Positions 42,416-50,598 of a stretch of DNA of 64,000 nt are shown here, one piece after another; position 1 is the first letter of the stretch; each line of letters starts with the position of its first letter. This DNA comes from Paludibacteraceae bacterium (lineage in GTDB: Bacteria > Bacteroidota > Bacteroidia > Bacteroidales > Paludibacteraceae), in the NCBI GenBank assembly GCA_017467185.1, contig JAFTSS010000028.1, forward strand, positions 62,001-126,000, in the 5' to 3' direction. The position numbers and the translations under genes are program-made. Below the pieces are notes generated by a model that was not told the DNA's origin, made no database searches, and saw only the letters and a program-made list of their open reading frames with translations.

Positions 42416-42464
42416 GAATTAAGAATTGAAATTAATAACTAATAACTAGTAACTACTAACTAAA
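42412..42464 (+). repeat. Heptanucleotide array TAAGAAT then TAACTAR in the greA leader
   Basis: Two TAAGAATT-type units are followed by 7-bp units TAACTAA, TAACTAG, TAACTAC and TAACTAA, ending about ten bases before the greA ATG. Confidence 0.85.
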
Positions 42465-42473
42465 TTAAAGATT

Positions 42474-42944
42474 ATGGCTGTAACTTACATGACCGAAGAA
42501 GGTTACAAGAAATTGATTGATCAAATTAAACAATTAGAGTCTGTTGAACGTCCACGTATTTCGGCACAAATTGCAGAAGCTCGTGATAAAGGCGATTTAA
42601 GTGAAAATGCTGAATACGATGCTGCTAAAGAGGCTCAAGGTTTGCTTGAAATGAAAATTGCACAACTCAAAGATACTCTCGCTAATGCTCGTATTCTTGA
42701 CGAGTCTATGGTGTCTGCTGATTCTATTCAAATACTTTCAAAAGTAAGAGTAAAAGACCAAAAATCAGGTCGTGAAATGCAATATACTTTAGTGTCTGAA
42801 AACGAGGCAAATATTCGTGAAGGTAAACTTGCTGTTACTACTCCTATTGCTAAAGCTTTGATGGGTAAAAAAGTAGGCGATGTGGTAGAAGCAAAAGTTC
42901 CTGCTGGTACTCTTATGCTTGAAATCCTTGAAATCTCAATTTAA
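42474..42944 (+). CDS. greA: Transcription elongation factor GreA
   Basis: GreA rescues backtracked RNA polymerase by stimulating transcript cleavage. The 156-residue protein has the N-terminal coiled coil with ARDKGDLSENAEYDAAKEAQ (about residues 36-55), the family signature that carries the acidic tip residues. The C-terminal FKBP-like domain contains SPIAKALMGKKVGD-like sequence (VTTPIAKALMGKKVGDVVEA). It has a dedicated promoter with a structured leader. Confidence 0.95.
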   Translation: MAVTYMTEEGYKKLIDQIKQLESVERPRISAQIAEARDKGDLSENAEYDAAKEAQGLLEMKIAQLKDTLANARILDESMVSADSIQILSKVRVKDQKSGREMQYTLVSENEANIREGKLAVTTPIAKALMGKKVGDVVEAKVPAGTLMLEILEISI

Positions 42945-42961
42945 TAGAATTATTTCAACAT

Positions 42962-43012
42962 AAGTACAAATTTGATATTTTGGGGTTACAAAATTTTAAT
43001 TTGTGCTTTTGT
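42962..43012 (+). terminator. Possible weak terminator after greA
   Basis: AAGTACAAATT (42962-42972) pairs with AATTTGTGCTT (42998-43008) with one G-T pair across a 25-nt loop, followed by a short T run. Confidence 0.35.
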
Positions 43013-43028
43013 TAAAACATAAAAAATT

Positions 43029-43433
43029 ATGGCAACAATTTTCACAAAAATTATAAACGGAGAAATCCCTTGCTATAAAGTAGCAGAGGATGAGCGTTAT
43101 TTCGCATTTCTTGATATTGATCCAATGACAAAGGGTCATACTCTTGTTATTCCTAAGTTTGAGGCTGACAAAGAGGGTGATTATATCTTTGATATGGATG
43201 ATGAAATGTATGCAGGTTTGATGTTGTTTGCTAAGCGTGTGGCTAAAGCAATTGAGGTTGCTGTGCCTTGCAAACGCATCGGTGTAGCTGTTATGGGTAT
43301 GGAGGTGCCTCACGTGCATGTGCACTTAATTCCTATAAATGCCGAAAAAGATATGGTTATTTCTAATCCAAAACTTAAACTTGAGGCCTCAGAAATGGCT
43401 ACAATAGCAGCTGCTATTGCATCTGAAATGTAA
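43029..43433 (+). CDS. HIT family nucleotide-binding protein
   Basis: The 134-residue protein belongs to the histidine-triad superfamily, which hydrolyses or transfers nucleotidyl groups. The triad appears as PHVHVHLIP (about residues 97-105). The N-terminal IINGEIPCYKVAEDERYFAF and HTLVIPK segments are typical of Hint-type members. The substrate is not defined by sequence. It lies 84 bp after greA and may be cotranscribed. Confidence 0.92.
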   Translation: MATIFTKIINGEIPCYKVAEDERYFAFLDIDPMTKGHTLVIPKFEADKEGDYIFDMDDEMYAGLMLFAKRVAKAIEVAVPCKRIGVAVMGMEVPHVHVHLIPINAEKDMVISNPKLKLEASEMATIAAAIASEM

Positions 43434-43489
43434 ATAATGCTTTGAAATTCAGCATTTTGATGTGTTTGTATAAAAAACATGTCAAAATA

Positions 43490-43521
43490 TTTGGCAGTTT
43501 CGCCAAAAATGCGTAACTTTG
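43490..43521 (+). promoter_or_regulatory. Promoter of the tRNA-Met gene
   Basis: TTTG (43490-43493) is followed after 20 bases by TAACTTTG (43514-43521), about 65 bp before the tRNA. Confidence 0.75.
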
Positions 43522-43586
43522 CACTCGCTTTTGGAGGAGATACTGAGACCTTGTGTTTCGTGTCTAATATCTAAAGGTTTAAAGTT

Positions 43587-43660
43587 GGCGGGATAGCTCA
43601 GTTGGTTAGAGCGTCGGATTCATAACCCGGAGGTCTCGAGTTCAATTCTCGATCCCGCTA
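43587..43660 (+). tRNA. tRNA-Met (anticodon CAU)
   Basis: The 74-nt cloverleaf has a 7-bp acceptor stem (GGCGGGA with TCCCGCT, first pair G-U), a D arm GCTC...GAGC and an anticodon loop TTCATAA. The T arm is TCGAG-TTCAATT-CTCGA. The anticodon stem contains an A-C mismatch at its loop end. CCA is not encoded. The CAU anticodon could also belong to a lysidine-modified tRNA-Ile, but elongator Met is more likely. Confidence 0.93.
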
Positions 43661-43661
43661 C

Positions 43662-43700
43662 AAAAAGACTGATTAACATATTTGTTAGTCAGTCTTTTTT
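43662..43700 (+). terminator. Terminator after tRNA-Met
   Basis: AAAAAGACTGATTAACA pairs with TGTTAGTCAGTCTTTTT across a short loop with one mismatch, and a T run follows. It abuts the next promoter. Confidence 0.88.
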
Positions 43701-43710
43701 TGTATCTTTG
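43681..43710 (+). promoter_or_regulatory. Promoter of the LplT-like transporter gene, overlapping the terminator
   Basis: TATCTTTG (43703-43710) starts three bases after the terminator T run. A TTTG 18 bases upstream lies inside the terminator stem. Confidence 0.6.
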
Positions 43711-43765
43711 CATAGAAATAAATTATCTTGAATTTAGAACTGAAATATTATGAGTTGATAATATT

Positions 43766-44989
43766 ATGAAATGGTTTAAACTATTTTTGCTCAATTTTGT
43801 TGGGGTGTTGAATGATAATTTCATGAAACACTGTATAATATTCGTGTCGGTGGGGTGGGTGATGCCGGAGTGGATGACTCAGAGTCAACTGATATCAGCA
43901 GTGAGTGCGGCATTAGTTTTGCCGTATTTATTGCTTTCGCCATATTCGGGGAAAATTGCAGAACGATTTCAGAAACTGAATATTGTGCGTATGATGAAGT
44001 TGTTGGAGTTGCCAATAGTGGTGTTGGCTGGTGTGGGATTTTGGATTGAATCGGTATGGATTGTACTATTAGCTGTATTATTGATGGGGACACAAAGTTG
44101 CCTTTATTCGCCTGCAAAATATGGACTTATACGTGATGTTGAAGGAGAAAAAGGTGTTGCTTTTGGTAGTGGAATGTTTGAGATGATGGCTTTTTTAGGA
44201 ATATTGATTGGTACGGTGTTGGCTGCATATTTGTCTGATCACTACGCGTGGTGGATTGTTACTGTAATAATGATTGTGTTGGCAATAATAGGTTTTATCC
44301 TATCCAAAGTTCTCGACATAGTAGAGACGCAATACTTTGCGTCTTCTCAAGAACAAAACTCAGAAGCTCAAAACCAAGCATCGTTACATGTATTGAATCC
44401 AATTCGATTTCTTATTGATTCTTATAAATTTGCATCGCAATATAAGGGCTTGAATAGGGCGATTTATGGGGCTTCGTTATTGTGGTTATTAGGCGGATTA
44501 TTGCAAATGAATGTGGTATTACATTGTACGCGCACACTTGGAATGAGTAATACTGCTTCAAGCATAATATTATCAATGGCAGCTGTGGGTATTGCTATTG
44601 GGTGTAGTGTGGCAGGTAAACTTATTGAAAATAGGAATAAACAAAACTTCATAATTGGAGGGCTAATAGGAGTGGCTCTTGCCTTAATAATTGTATTGAT
44701 ATTTAAGCCTGAAAGATGGGCATTGGGAGTATTGATATTTTTAACGGCTTTCAGTGGCGGAATGTTTCAAGTGCCATGTTTGGCAATAGTTCAAAGTGCT
44801 AATATTGGGCGTAAATTGGGCTCTGTGTTGGCATATCTTAATCTTTTGACATTCATTTTTGTGCTTATTGGTACGGTAATATTTTCGATAATCACAGTGT
44901 TAACGGATCAAAATAGTTATGCTGTATTTATTGTGATGCTGATAATCACAATTTTAAGTGCTGGAATGTTTGCATTTGAGAAGAGGTAG
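43766..44989 (+). CDS. MFS transporter, LplT-like (putative lysophospholipid transporter)
   Basis: The 407-residue protein has about twelve membrane segments. N-terminal FVGVLNDNFMKHCIIF and the motif CLYSPAKYGLIRDVEGEK match the LplT-like group, which in enterobacteria moves lysophospholipids for reacylation by Aas. Substrate specificity here is inferred. The cytoplasmic loop between the two six-helix halves (about residues 186-205, VETQYFASSQEQNSEAQNQ) contains an in-frame GAGACGCAA hairpin also found in the 16.4-kb terminator. The start at ATG 43766 follows a promoter by about 55 bp. Confidence 0.85.
   Translation: MKWFKLFLLNFVGVLNDNFMKHCIIFVSVGWVMPEWMTQSQLISAVSAALVLPYLLLSPYSGKIAERFQKLNIVRMMKLLELPIVVLAGVGFWIESVWIVLLAVLLMGTQSCLYSPAKYGLIRDVEGEKGVAFGSGMFEMMAFLGILIGTVLAAYLSDHYAWWIVTVIMIVLAIIGFILSKVLDIVETQYFASSQEQNSEAQNQASLHVLNPIRFLIDSYKFASQYKGLNRAIYGASLLWLLGGLLQMNVVLHCTRTLGMSNTASSIILSMAAVGIAIGCSVAGKLIENRNKQNFIIGGLIGVALALIIVLIFKPERWALGVLIFLTAFSGGMFQVPCLAIVQSANIGRKLGSVLAYLNLLTFIFVLIGTVIFSIITVLTDQNSYAVFIVMLIITILSAGMFAFEKR
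44321..44346 (+). repeat. AGACGCAA-TACT-TTGCGTCT palindrome inside the transporter gene
   Basis: An 8-bp perfect stem with a 4-nt loop lies within coding DNA for the central loop. It shares GTAGAGACGCAA/AGAGACGCAA with the 16428-16467 palindrome and looks like a REP-type unit. Confidence 0.65.
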
Positions 44990-44993
44990 AAAA

Positions 44994-45024
44994 TTTCAAT
45001 TTTTCAACTTTCAACATTCAACTT
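44994..45024 (+). repeat. Heptanucleotide array TTTCAAC/ATTCAAC at the 45-kb promoter
   Basis: Three to four 7-bp units of the YTYTCAA class end about seven bases before the TATCTTTG box, so here the array lies upstream of the predicted transcription start. Confidence 0.75.
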
Positions 45025-45031
45025 TTTTTTG

Positions 45032-45039
45032 TATCTTTG
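45032..45039 (+). promoter_or_regulatory. -7 element for the Omp28-like gene
   Basis: TATCTTTG lies 33 bp upstream of the ATG. No clear -33 TTG is present in the YTYTCAA array. Confidence 0.6.
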
Positions 45040-45071
45040 CAATCTAATATGTATTAAAATAAAGTTTTATT

Positions 45072-46931
45072 ATGAAATTATTTAAAGTAATATTTACATT
45101 ATCAGCCCTTTTAGCTGTAGTTGGAGTTCAGGCGCGTCAAATGTATGTTGGCAACTTGAATTTTGAAGATAAATTTCGTCAAACAGGAACAGTTAAAAAT
45201 GATACTATCGGTGCTGCTGTCTTTATTTCGGCAGAGGAGTTGGAAAATAAAATAGGTGCAGAATTAAAATCTGTATCTTTTTATCATATAGCATCAAAAG
45301 CACCTAAATATTTAAAAGTCTTTGTTACAAATGATTTAAATTCAACTAGTTTGTTTGAAAAAGAGTTGGATGTAACAATGGTTCAAGAGGGTTGGAATGA
45401 AGTTTTGCTTGATGAATCATTATTGATCACGGGTGAATCTTTATATTTGGGCTATTATTTGTTGAGTGATGCAACGATTTCTCAAGCAGTGGCTAATAGT
45501 TCTCCTGTGCAATCTTATCTACGTAAAGGTTCTACTGCAGATTGGACTTCTACGAAAGGAGTTGCTGTTTATGGTACGTTAGTTGGGGATAAACTTCCTG
45601 GTTTAGATGTTGTTTTGACATCCGATGTTGAATACATAGATGCTGAAAAAGACAAAATATTTTCGATTCCGTTTATGATTGAGAATGTTGCTGCTGACAC
45701 AATTGAATCAATTGAAATATCTTGTAATTTTGGAGATAGTGTAGAAGTGAAAACTATTCATACGTTTTTGCCTTATCTCGAATCAATGGAATTTGCTTAT
45801 GAAAATATAATTTTGAGTGATTTGGGAGAAAAAGAGTTGGTTTTCACTATAACTAAACTTAATGGAAAATCAGATTTGACTCCAGAAAATAATTCTCATT
45901 CAGTGCGAGTGAATGTAGTTGAGCGAATAGTTCAACGAAAAGTGTTGTTAGAAGTTTTTTCTACAGAAAATTGTACTAATTGTCCTAAAGGCCATGAAAT
46001 AATAGAAGCATCAATAGATGGTCGTCATGACCAAATTATTGAAGTTGGTCATCATGTCGGTTTCTACACCGACCAATGGACTGTGCCTGATGATACAATT
46101 TACATGAACTTTTATTATGCTGCAATTGTAACAACTTTTGCTCCTGCTGGCGTTATCGACCGTACTTTGTTCACGAAAGAAGAGGGACATCATAATCCAT
46201 ATCAAGGTGGCGATAGTTGTGTTGTATTCTCTGTTGAAAGTGCAGATATGTGGAATATGTTGAATGTAGAACTTGCAAAACCTGCATACGCTTGGATTGA
46301 TTTGGCTGTTGAGTTTAATGACGAAGATTCTATCTTGACAATAAATACTTCAGGTAAATCTGTTACTACTCTTGAAGGTGAACCTCGATTGACGATTTAT
46401 GTAACAGAGGATAATCTTAAAAGCGAACGACAAGCAGGTTGGAATAGTGAACAAAAAGGCTCTTATTATCAAAACAATGTAAATCGTTATATCGCAACAA
46501 ATGTTTGGGGTGACCAAATTACTTTGAATGATGGGTTTGAAAAAGAGTATAAAGTTAAAGTAGATTCAAAGTGGAATGTAGATAATTTGAATGTTGTTGC
46601 GTTTGTTCATAATTATTCTACAAAACCTAATGTGAAAGAACGATACACAGATTTTAATGTGTATAATGCTGAAAAAGTGCAAGTGCGTCCTCATACAGTG
46701 GATCTTGACGATGTAGTAAACGAATCTATAACTATAATATCACACCAAGACGATGTGCTTGAAATAGTTGGTGAATATGAATCTGGTATGATATATAATG
46801 TTAATGGACAAGCCGTAGCAACCCTTCGTGGTAGTCCGACTACATCAATAGCAAATATGCCAAATGGAGTTTATGTCGTTTCGCTTACATTGGCAGATGG
46901 TTCTTGTTTTAATGCTAAATTTATAAAATAG
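45072..46931 (+). CDS. Omp28-related surface protein with T9SS-like tail
   Basis: The 619-residue exported protein has a signal peptide ending about VQA-RQ. Residues about 190-280 form an Ig-like module. Residues about 285-530 match the Omp28-like family, beginning [20 protein letters not shown] with a CxxC (C301, C304) as in thioredoxin-fold proteins and continuing to [12 protein letters not shown]. The last about 70 residues form a sorting-like domain with [13 protein letters not shown] and [15 protein letters not shown]. Omp28 was described as a surface lipoprotein in Porphyromonas. Its function is uncertain, with adhesion or redox proposed. There is no lipobox here. Confidence 0.82.
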   Translation: MKLFKVIFTLSALLAVVGVQARQMYVGNLNFEDKFRQTGTVKNDTIGAAVFISAEELENKIGAELKSVSFYHIASKAPKYLKVFVTNDLNSTSLFEKELDVTMVQEGWNEVLLDESLLITGESLYLGYYLLSDATISQAVANSSPVQSYLRKGSTADWTSTKGVAVYGTLVGDKLPGLDVVLTSDVEYIDAEKDKIFSIPFMIENVAADTIESIEISCNFGDSVEVKTIHTFLPYLESMEFAYENIILSDLGEKELVFTITKLNGKSDLTPENNSHSVRVNVVERIVQRKVLLEVFSTENCTNCPKGHEIIEASIDGRHDQIIEVGHHVGFYTDQWTVPDDTIYMNFYYAAIVTTFAPAGVIDRTLFTKEEGHHNPYQGGDSCVVFSVESADMWNMLNVELAKPAYAWIDLAVEFNDEDSILTINTSGKSVTTLEGEPRLTIYVTEDNLKSERQAGWNSEQKGSYYQNNVNRYIATNVWGDQITLNDGFEKEYKVKVDSKWNVDNLNVVAFVHNYSTKPNVKERYTDFNVYNAEKVQVRPHTVDLDDVVNESITIISHQDDVLEIVGEYESGMIYNVNGQAVATLRGSPTTSIANMPNGVYVVSLTLADGSCFNAKFIK

Positions 46932-46999
46932 AAACTATAGAAATTATAGAAACTATAGTAACTATAGAAACTATAGTAGCTATGGTGTCCATAGTAACT
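46930..46999 (+). repeat. Nonanucleotide array NNNYTATAG
   Basis: Eight 9-bp units (AAACTATAG, AAATTATAG, AAACTATAG, TAACTATAG, AAACTATAG, TAGCTATGG, TGTCCATAG, TAACTATAA) start at the stop codon of the Omp28-like gene. This is the longest 9-bp array. Confidence 0.92.
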
Positions 47000-47056
47000 A
47001 TAATTTTCAATTCTCAATTTTCAATTCTCAATTTTCAATTTTCAATTCTCAATTTA
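47000..47056 (+). repeat. Heptanucleotide array TTTTCAA/TTCTCAA in the secA leader
   Basis: Seven 7-bp units alternate TTTTCAA and TTCTCAA and end seven to eight bases before the secA ATG. No TAnnTTTG box lies between the upstream gene and secA. Confidence 0.93.
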
Positions 47057-47061
47057 AAAAT

Positions 47062-50000
47062 ATGGGTTTTAATGAATTTTTAACCAAAATATTTGGTAAC
47101 AAAGCACAACGCGATTTAAAAGAGGTGTCGCCTGTTGTAAACAAGATAAAAGAAATTTATCCTTCAATTGAAAAACTTTCGCATGATAAATTACGTGAGC
47201 GTACTGCTGCTATTCGCGAACAACTTCAAAACGCAGTAAAAGCTGAACGTAATCGTATAGAAGAAATTCGTGCCGAAGTAGAACGTACAGAATTAGATAA
47301 ACGCGAAAAACTTTACAAAGAGATAGATGACCTTGACAAGAAAATACTTGATACACTCGAAGTCGAACTTGATAAAGTATTACCTGAAGTGTTTGCAATC
47401 GTCAAGGATACTGCACGTCGTTTTGCTCAAAATGATACAATAGAAGTAACCGCAACAGATTTCGATAGACAACTTGCTATTAAACATGACTTTGTAGAAA
47501 TCGAAGGCGATAAAGCAATTTATCATAACGAGTGGGAAGCTGGTGGCAATATGCACAAATGGGACATGATTCACTATGATGTGCAATTGTTTGGTGGTGT
47601 TGTTCTTCATAAAGGAAAAATTGCCGAAATGGCTACAGGTGAGGGTAAAACTCTCGTGGCTACATTGCCAGTATTCCTTAATGCTTTGACAGGCAATGGC
47701 GTTCATGTGGTTACAGTCAATGACTACCTTTCTAAACGTGACTCGGAATGGATGGGGCCTCTTTATATGTTCCATGGCTTGAGCGTAGATTGTATTGATA
47801 AACACCGTCCTAACTCTGAAGAACGTCGTCGTGCTTATAATGCTGATATTACATTCGGTACTAACAACGAATTTGGTTTTGACTATCTTCGCGATAATAT
47901 GGCGTCTGCCCCTATCGACCTTGTACAACGTAAACACAATTATGCAATTGTCGATGAGGTTGACTCTGTGTTGATTGACGATGCTCGTACGCCATTGATT
48001 ATTTCAGGTCCAGTACCAAAAGGCGAAGACCAAATGTTTGAAGAGTATTGCCCTCGCGTTGAAGTGTTGGTTAAACAACAATCAACAATGGCAACTCAAC
48101 TCCTTGCTGAGGCTCGTGCTAAAATAGGTAACGAAGATAAGAAAATTAATGAAGAAGGTGCATTGGCATTGTTCCGTTCATATAAAGCAATGCCTAAAAA
48201 TAAGGCTTTGATTAAATTCTTGTCTGAACCGGGTATCAAACAAATTCTTATTAAAACAGAAGAGTTCTATATGCAAGAGAATAATAAGCACATGCATATA
48301 GCTACTGACCCTCTTCTTTTTGTTATTGATGAAAAACACAATTCTATCGAGTTGACTGATAAGGGTATTGATACGATGACTCGTTCGACCGAAGACCCTA
48401 ATTTCTTTGTATTGCCTGACGTAGGTGCAGAGATTGCCGAAATCGAAAAATCGTCATTGTCAGCCGAAGAACGTCAAGAGAAAAAAGATGCAGCACTTCA
48501 AGATTATTCTATTAAATCAGAGCGTGTACATACTGTAAATCAATTGCTTAAAGCATATACACTTTTTGCTAAAGACGACCAATATGTTGTAATTGACAAC
48601 AAAGTAATGATTGTTGACGAACAAACAGGTCGTATAATGGATGGTCGTCGCTATAGCGATGGTCTTCACCAAGCAATCGAAGCAAAAGAGCGAGTGAAAG
48701 TTGAGGCTGCAACTCAAACGTTTGCAACTATTACACTTCAAAACTATTTCCGTATGTATCATAAATTGTCAGGTATGACTGGTACTGCGGAGACAGAAGC
48801 TGGCGAATTTTGGGATATCTACAAACTTGATGTAGTTGTAATTCCAACAAACCGTCCTATTGCTCGTATCGATATGGAAGACCGCGTTTATAAAACTAAA
48901 CGCGAAAAATATAATGCTGTTATTGATGAAATCGTTGATCTTGTAGCGGCAGGTCGTCCTGTGCTTGTGGGTACTACATCGGTTGAAATCTCAGAACTCT
49001 TGAGCCGTATGCTTACGATGCGTAAGATTTCTCATAACGTATTGAATGCTAAATTACACCAGAAAGAGGCTGATATTGTAGCAGAAGCTGGTCGTGCTGG
49101 AACTGTTACTATTGCAACCAACATGGCTGGTCGTGGTACCGACATCAAACTTACACCAGAGGTAAAAGCTGCAGGTGGTCTTGCAATTATCGGTACAGAA
49201 CGTCACGAAAGCCGTCGTGTTGACCGTCAGTTGCGTGGTCGTTCTGGTCGTCAAGGAGACCCAGGTTCTTCTGTATTCTTTGTTTCGCTTGAAGACGATT
49301 TGATGCGCTTGTTCGGTTCAGAGCGTATCTCTAAAGTGATGGATAGTATGGGATTCCAAGAAGGCGAGATGATTGAGCACTCAATGATTTCTAAATCTAT
49401 CGAACGTGCTCAAAAGAAAGTAGAAGAAAACAACTTTGGTATCCGTAAACGTTTGTTGGAATACGATGACGTAATGAACAAACAACGTACTGTGATTTAT
49501 GCTCGTCGTCGTCATGCTTTGATGGGTGAACGTATTGGTGTTGATATTGTCAATACTCTCTATGATACAGCACTAATGGTTGTTAATAATAATCACCAAA
49601 CATTAGATTATGATGGTTTTAGAGACGATATGCTTGCAGTGTTTGCAATGAGTGCTCCTGTGTCGGGTGAAGAGTTCCGCTCAATGAAAGCAGAAAAAAT
49701 TGTTGATATTGTAGCTAATGCTGCCTACGACGTATTTGTGCGTAAGATGGATAAAATGGCAGAGGTTGCAAATCCTGTAATCAAACAAGTATATGAAACT
49801 CAAGGTGCACAATACGAAAAAATCTTGATACCTATTACAGATGGTAAACGTATGTATAATGTGCCTGTAGTTTTGAAAGAGGCATACGAAACTGAATCGA
49901 AAGCCGTAGTTAAAGCATTCGAAAAAGCAATACTTCTTCATGCTATCGATGAAGGTTGGAAAGAAAATCTTCGTGAACTTGATGAATTGAAACACTCTGT

Positions 50001-50361
50001 ACAGAATGCAACATACGAACAAAAAGACCCATTATTGATTTACAAACTTGAATCAAGTAACTTGTTTGGAGCGATGCTTAATGAAATGAATCGTAAGATT
50101 ACGTCGGTGTTGATGCGTGCACAAATACCAGTTCGCGAGCCAGACCAAGTGCGTAAAGCCGAAGCTGAACGTCGTCAAGACTATAGTCGATATAGCGCAA
50201 ATAAACAAGATTTGACAGATATTCAGAGAGCTGGGCAACGCGATACTCGAGAACGACAGGTTACTCAACCTATTCATGCTGAGAAAACAGTTGGGCGAAA
50301 TGATCCTTGTCCGTGTGGGTCGGGTAAGAAATATAAAAATTGTTGTGGCAAAAATCAATAA
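47062..50361 (+). CDS. secA: Preprotein translocase ATPase SecA
   Basis: SecA drives Sec-dependent protein export, the first step for the T9SS-type cargo in this window. The 1099-residue protein is long in the manner of Bacteroidetes SecA. Walker A is ATGEGKT (about residues 191-197). The DEAD-type segment [16 protein letters not shown] is near residue 293, and [11 protein letters not shown] and [16 protein letters not shown] are in the second motor domain. The zinc-binding SEC-C tail is [16 protein letters not shown]. It may be cotranscribed with the Omp28-like gene since no promoter box is seen between them. It ends with a strong terminator. Confidence 0.97.
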   Translation: MGFNEFLTKIFGNKAQRDLKEVSPVVNKIKEIYPSIEKLSHDKLRERTAAIREQLQNAVKAERNRIEEIRAEVERTELDKREKLYKEIDDLDKKILDTLEVELDKVLPEVFAIVKDTARRFAQNDTIEVTATDFDRQLAIKHDFVEIEGDKAIYHNEWEAGGNMHKWDMIHYDVQLFGGVVLHKGKIAEMATGEGKTLVATLPVFLNALTGNGVHVVTVNDYLSKRDSEWMGPLYMFHGLSVDCIDKHRPNSEERRRAYNADITFGTNNEFGFDYLRDNMASAPIDLVQRKHNYAIVDEVDSVLIDDARTPLIISGPVPKGEDQMFEEYCPRVEVLVKQQSTMATQLLAEARAKIGNEDKKINEEGALALFRSYKAMPKNKALIKFLSEPGIKQILIKTEEFYMQENNKHMHIATDPLLFVIDEKHNSIELTDKGIDTMTRSTEDPNFFVLPDVGAEIAEIEKSSLSAEERQEKKDAALQDYSIKSERVHTVNQLLKAYTLFAKDDQYVVIDNKVMIVDEQTGRIMDGRRYSDGLHQAIEAKERVKVEAATQTFATITLQNYFRMYHKLSGMTGTAETEAGEFWDIYKLDVVVIPTNRPIARIDMEDRVYKTKREKYNAVIDEIVDLVAAGRPVLVGTTSVEISELLSRMLTMRKISHNVLNAKLHQKEADIVAEAGRAGTVTIATNMAGRGTDIKLTPEVKAAGGLAIIGTERHESRRVDRQLRGRSGRQGDPGSSVFFVSLEDDLMRLFGSERISKVMDSMGFQEGEMIEHSMISKSIERAQKKVEENNFGIRKRLLEYDDVMNKQRTVIYARRRHALMGERIGVDIVNTLYDTALMVVNNNHQTLDYDGFRDDMLAVFAMSAPVSGEEFRSMKAEKIVDIVANAAYDVFVRKMDKMAEVANPVIKQVYETQGAQYEKILIPITDGKRMYNVPVVLKEAYETESKAVVKAFEKAILLHAIDEGWKENLRELDELKHSVQNATYEQKDPLLIYKLESSNLFGAMLNEMNRKITSVLMRAQIPVREPDQVRKAEAERRQDYSRYSANKQDLTDIQRAGQRDTRERQVTQPIHAEKTVGRNDPCPCGSGKKYKNCCGKNQ

Positions 50362-50371
50362 TTAATTTAGT

Positions 50372-50404
50372 AAAAGACACAAGTATTTGTGTCTTTTGCT
50401 TTTT
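50372..50404 (+). terminator. Terminator after secA
   Basis: AAAAGACACAA (50372-50382) pairs with TTGTGTCTTTT (50387-50397) across a 4-nt loop, followed by GCTTTTTTT. Confidence 0.9.
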
Positions 50405-50449
50405 TTGAAAATACATGTAATAAAATTATATTATATGAGAAAAAATGCC

Positions 50450-50457
50450 TAACTTTG
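50450..50457 (+). promoter_or_regulatory. -7 element of the second surface-protein array
   Basis: TAACTTTG lies about 140 bp before the giant gene. No clear -33 element was fixed. Unlike most leaders here, this one has no 7-bp array. Confidence 0.55.
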
Positions 50458-50598
50458 TATGTCGTAAAATGTGAAAAAATATAAAAATATTTTTTTATTT
50501 AGAATATAAAATAAAAAGTATTAAAAAGATAGAGTGTGGCTAAGATAAAATTGTTAGTTGCACTTGTTTGGTTATAATAAATTTAATAATATATTGTT

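Noticed and set aside
43587-43660. tRNA-Ile with CAU anticodon (lysidine)
   Set aside because: It cannot be excluded from the anticodon alone, but the body and acceptor stem look like elongator tRNA-Met.
47380-47937. 185-codon frame antisense to secA
   Set aside because: It is fully inside secA on the other strand, Cys/His/Phe-rich with no recognisable domain or promoter, and is typical of a shadow frame.
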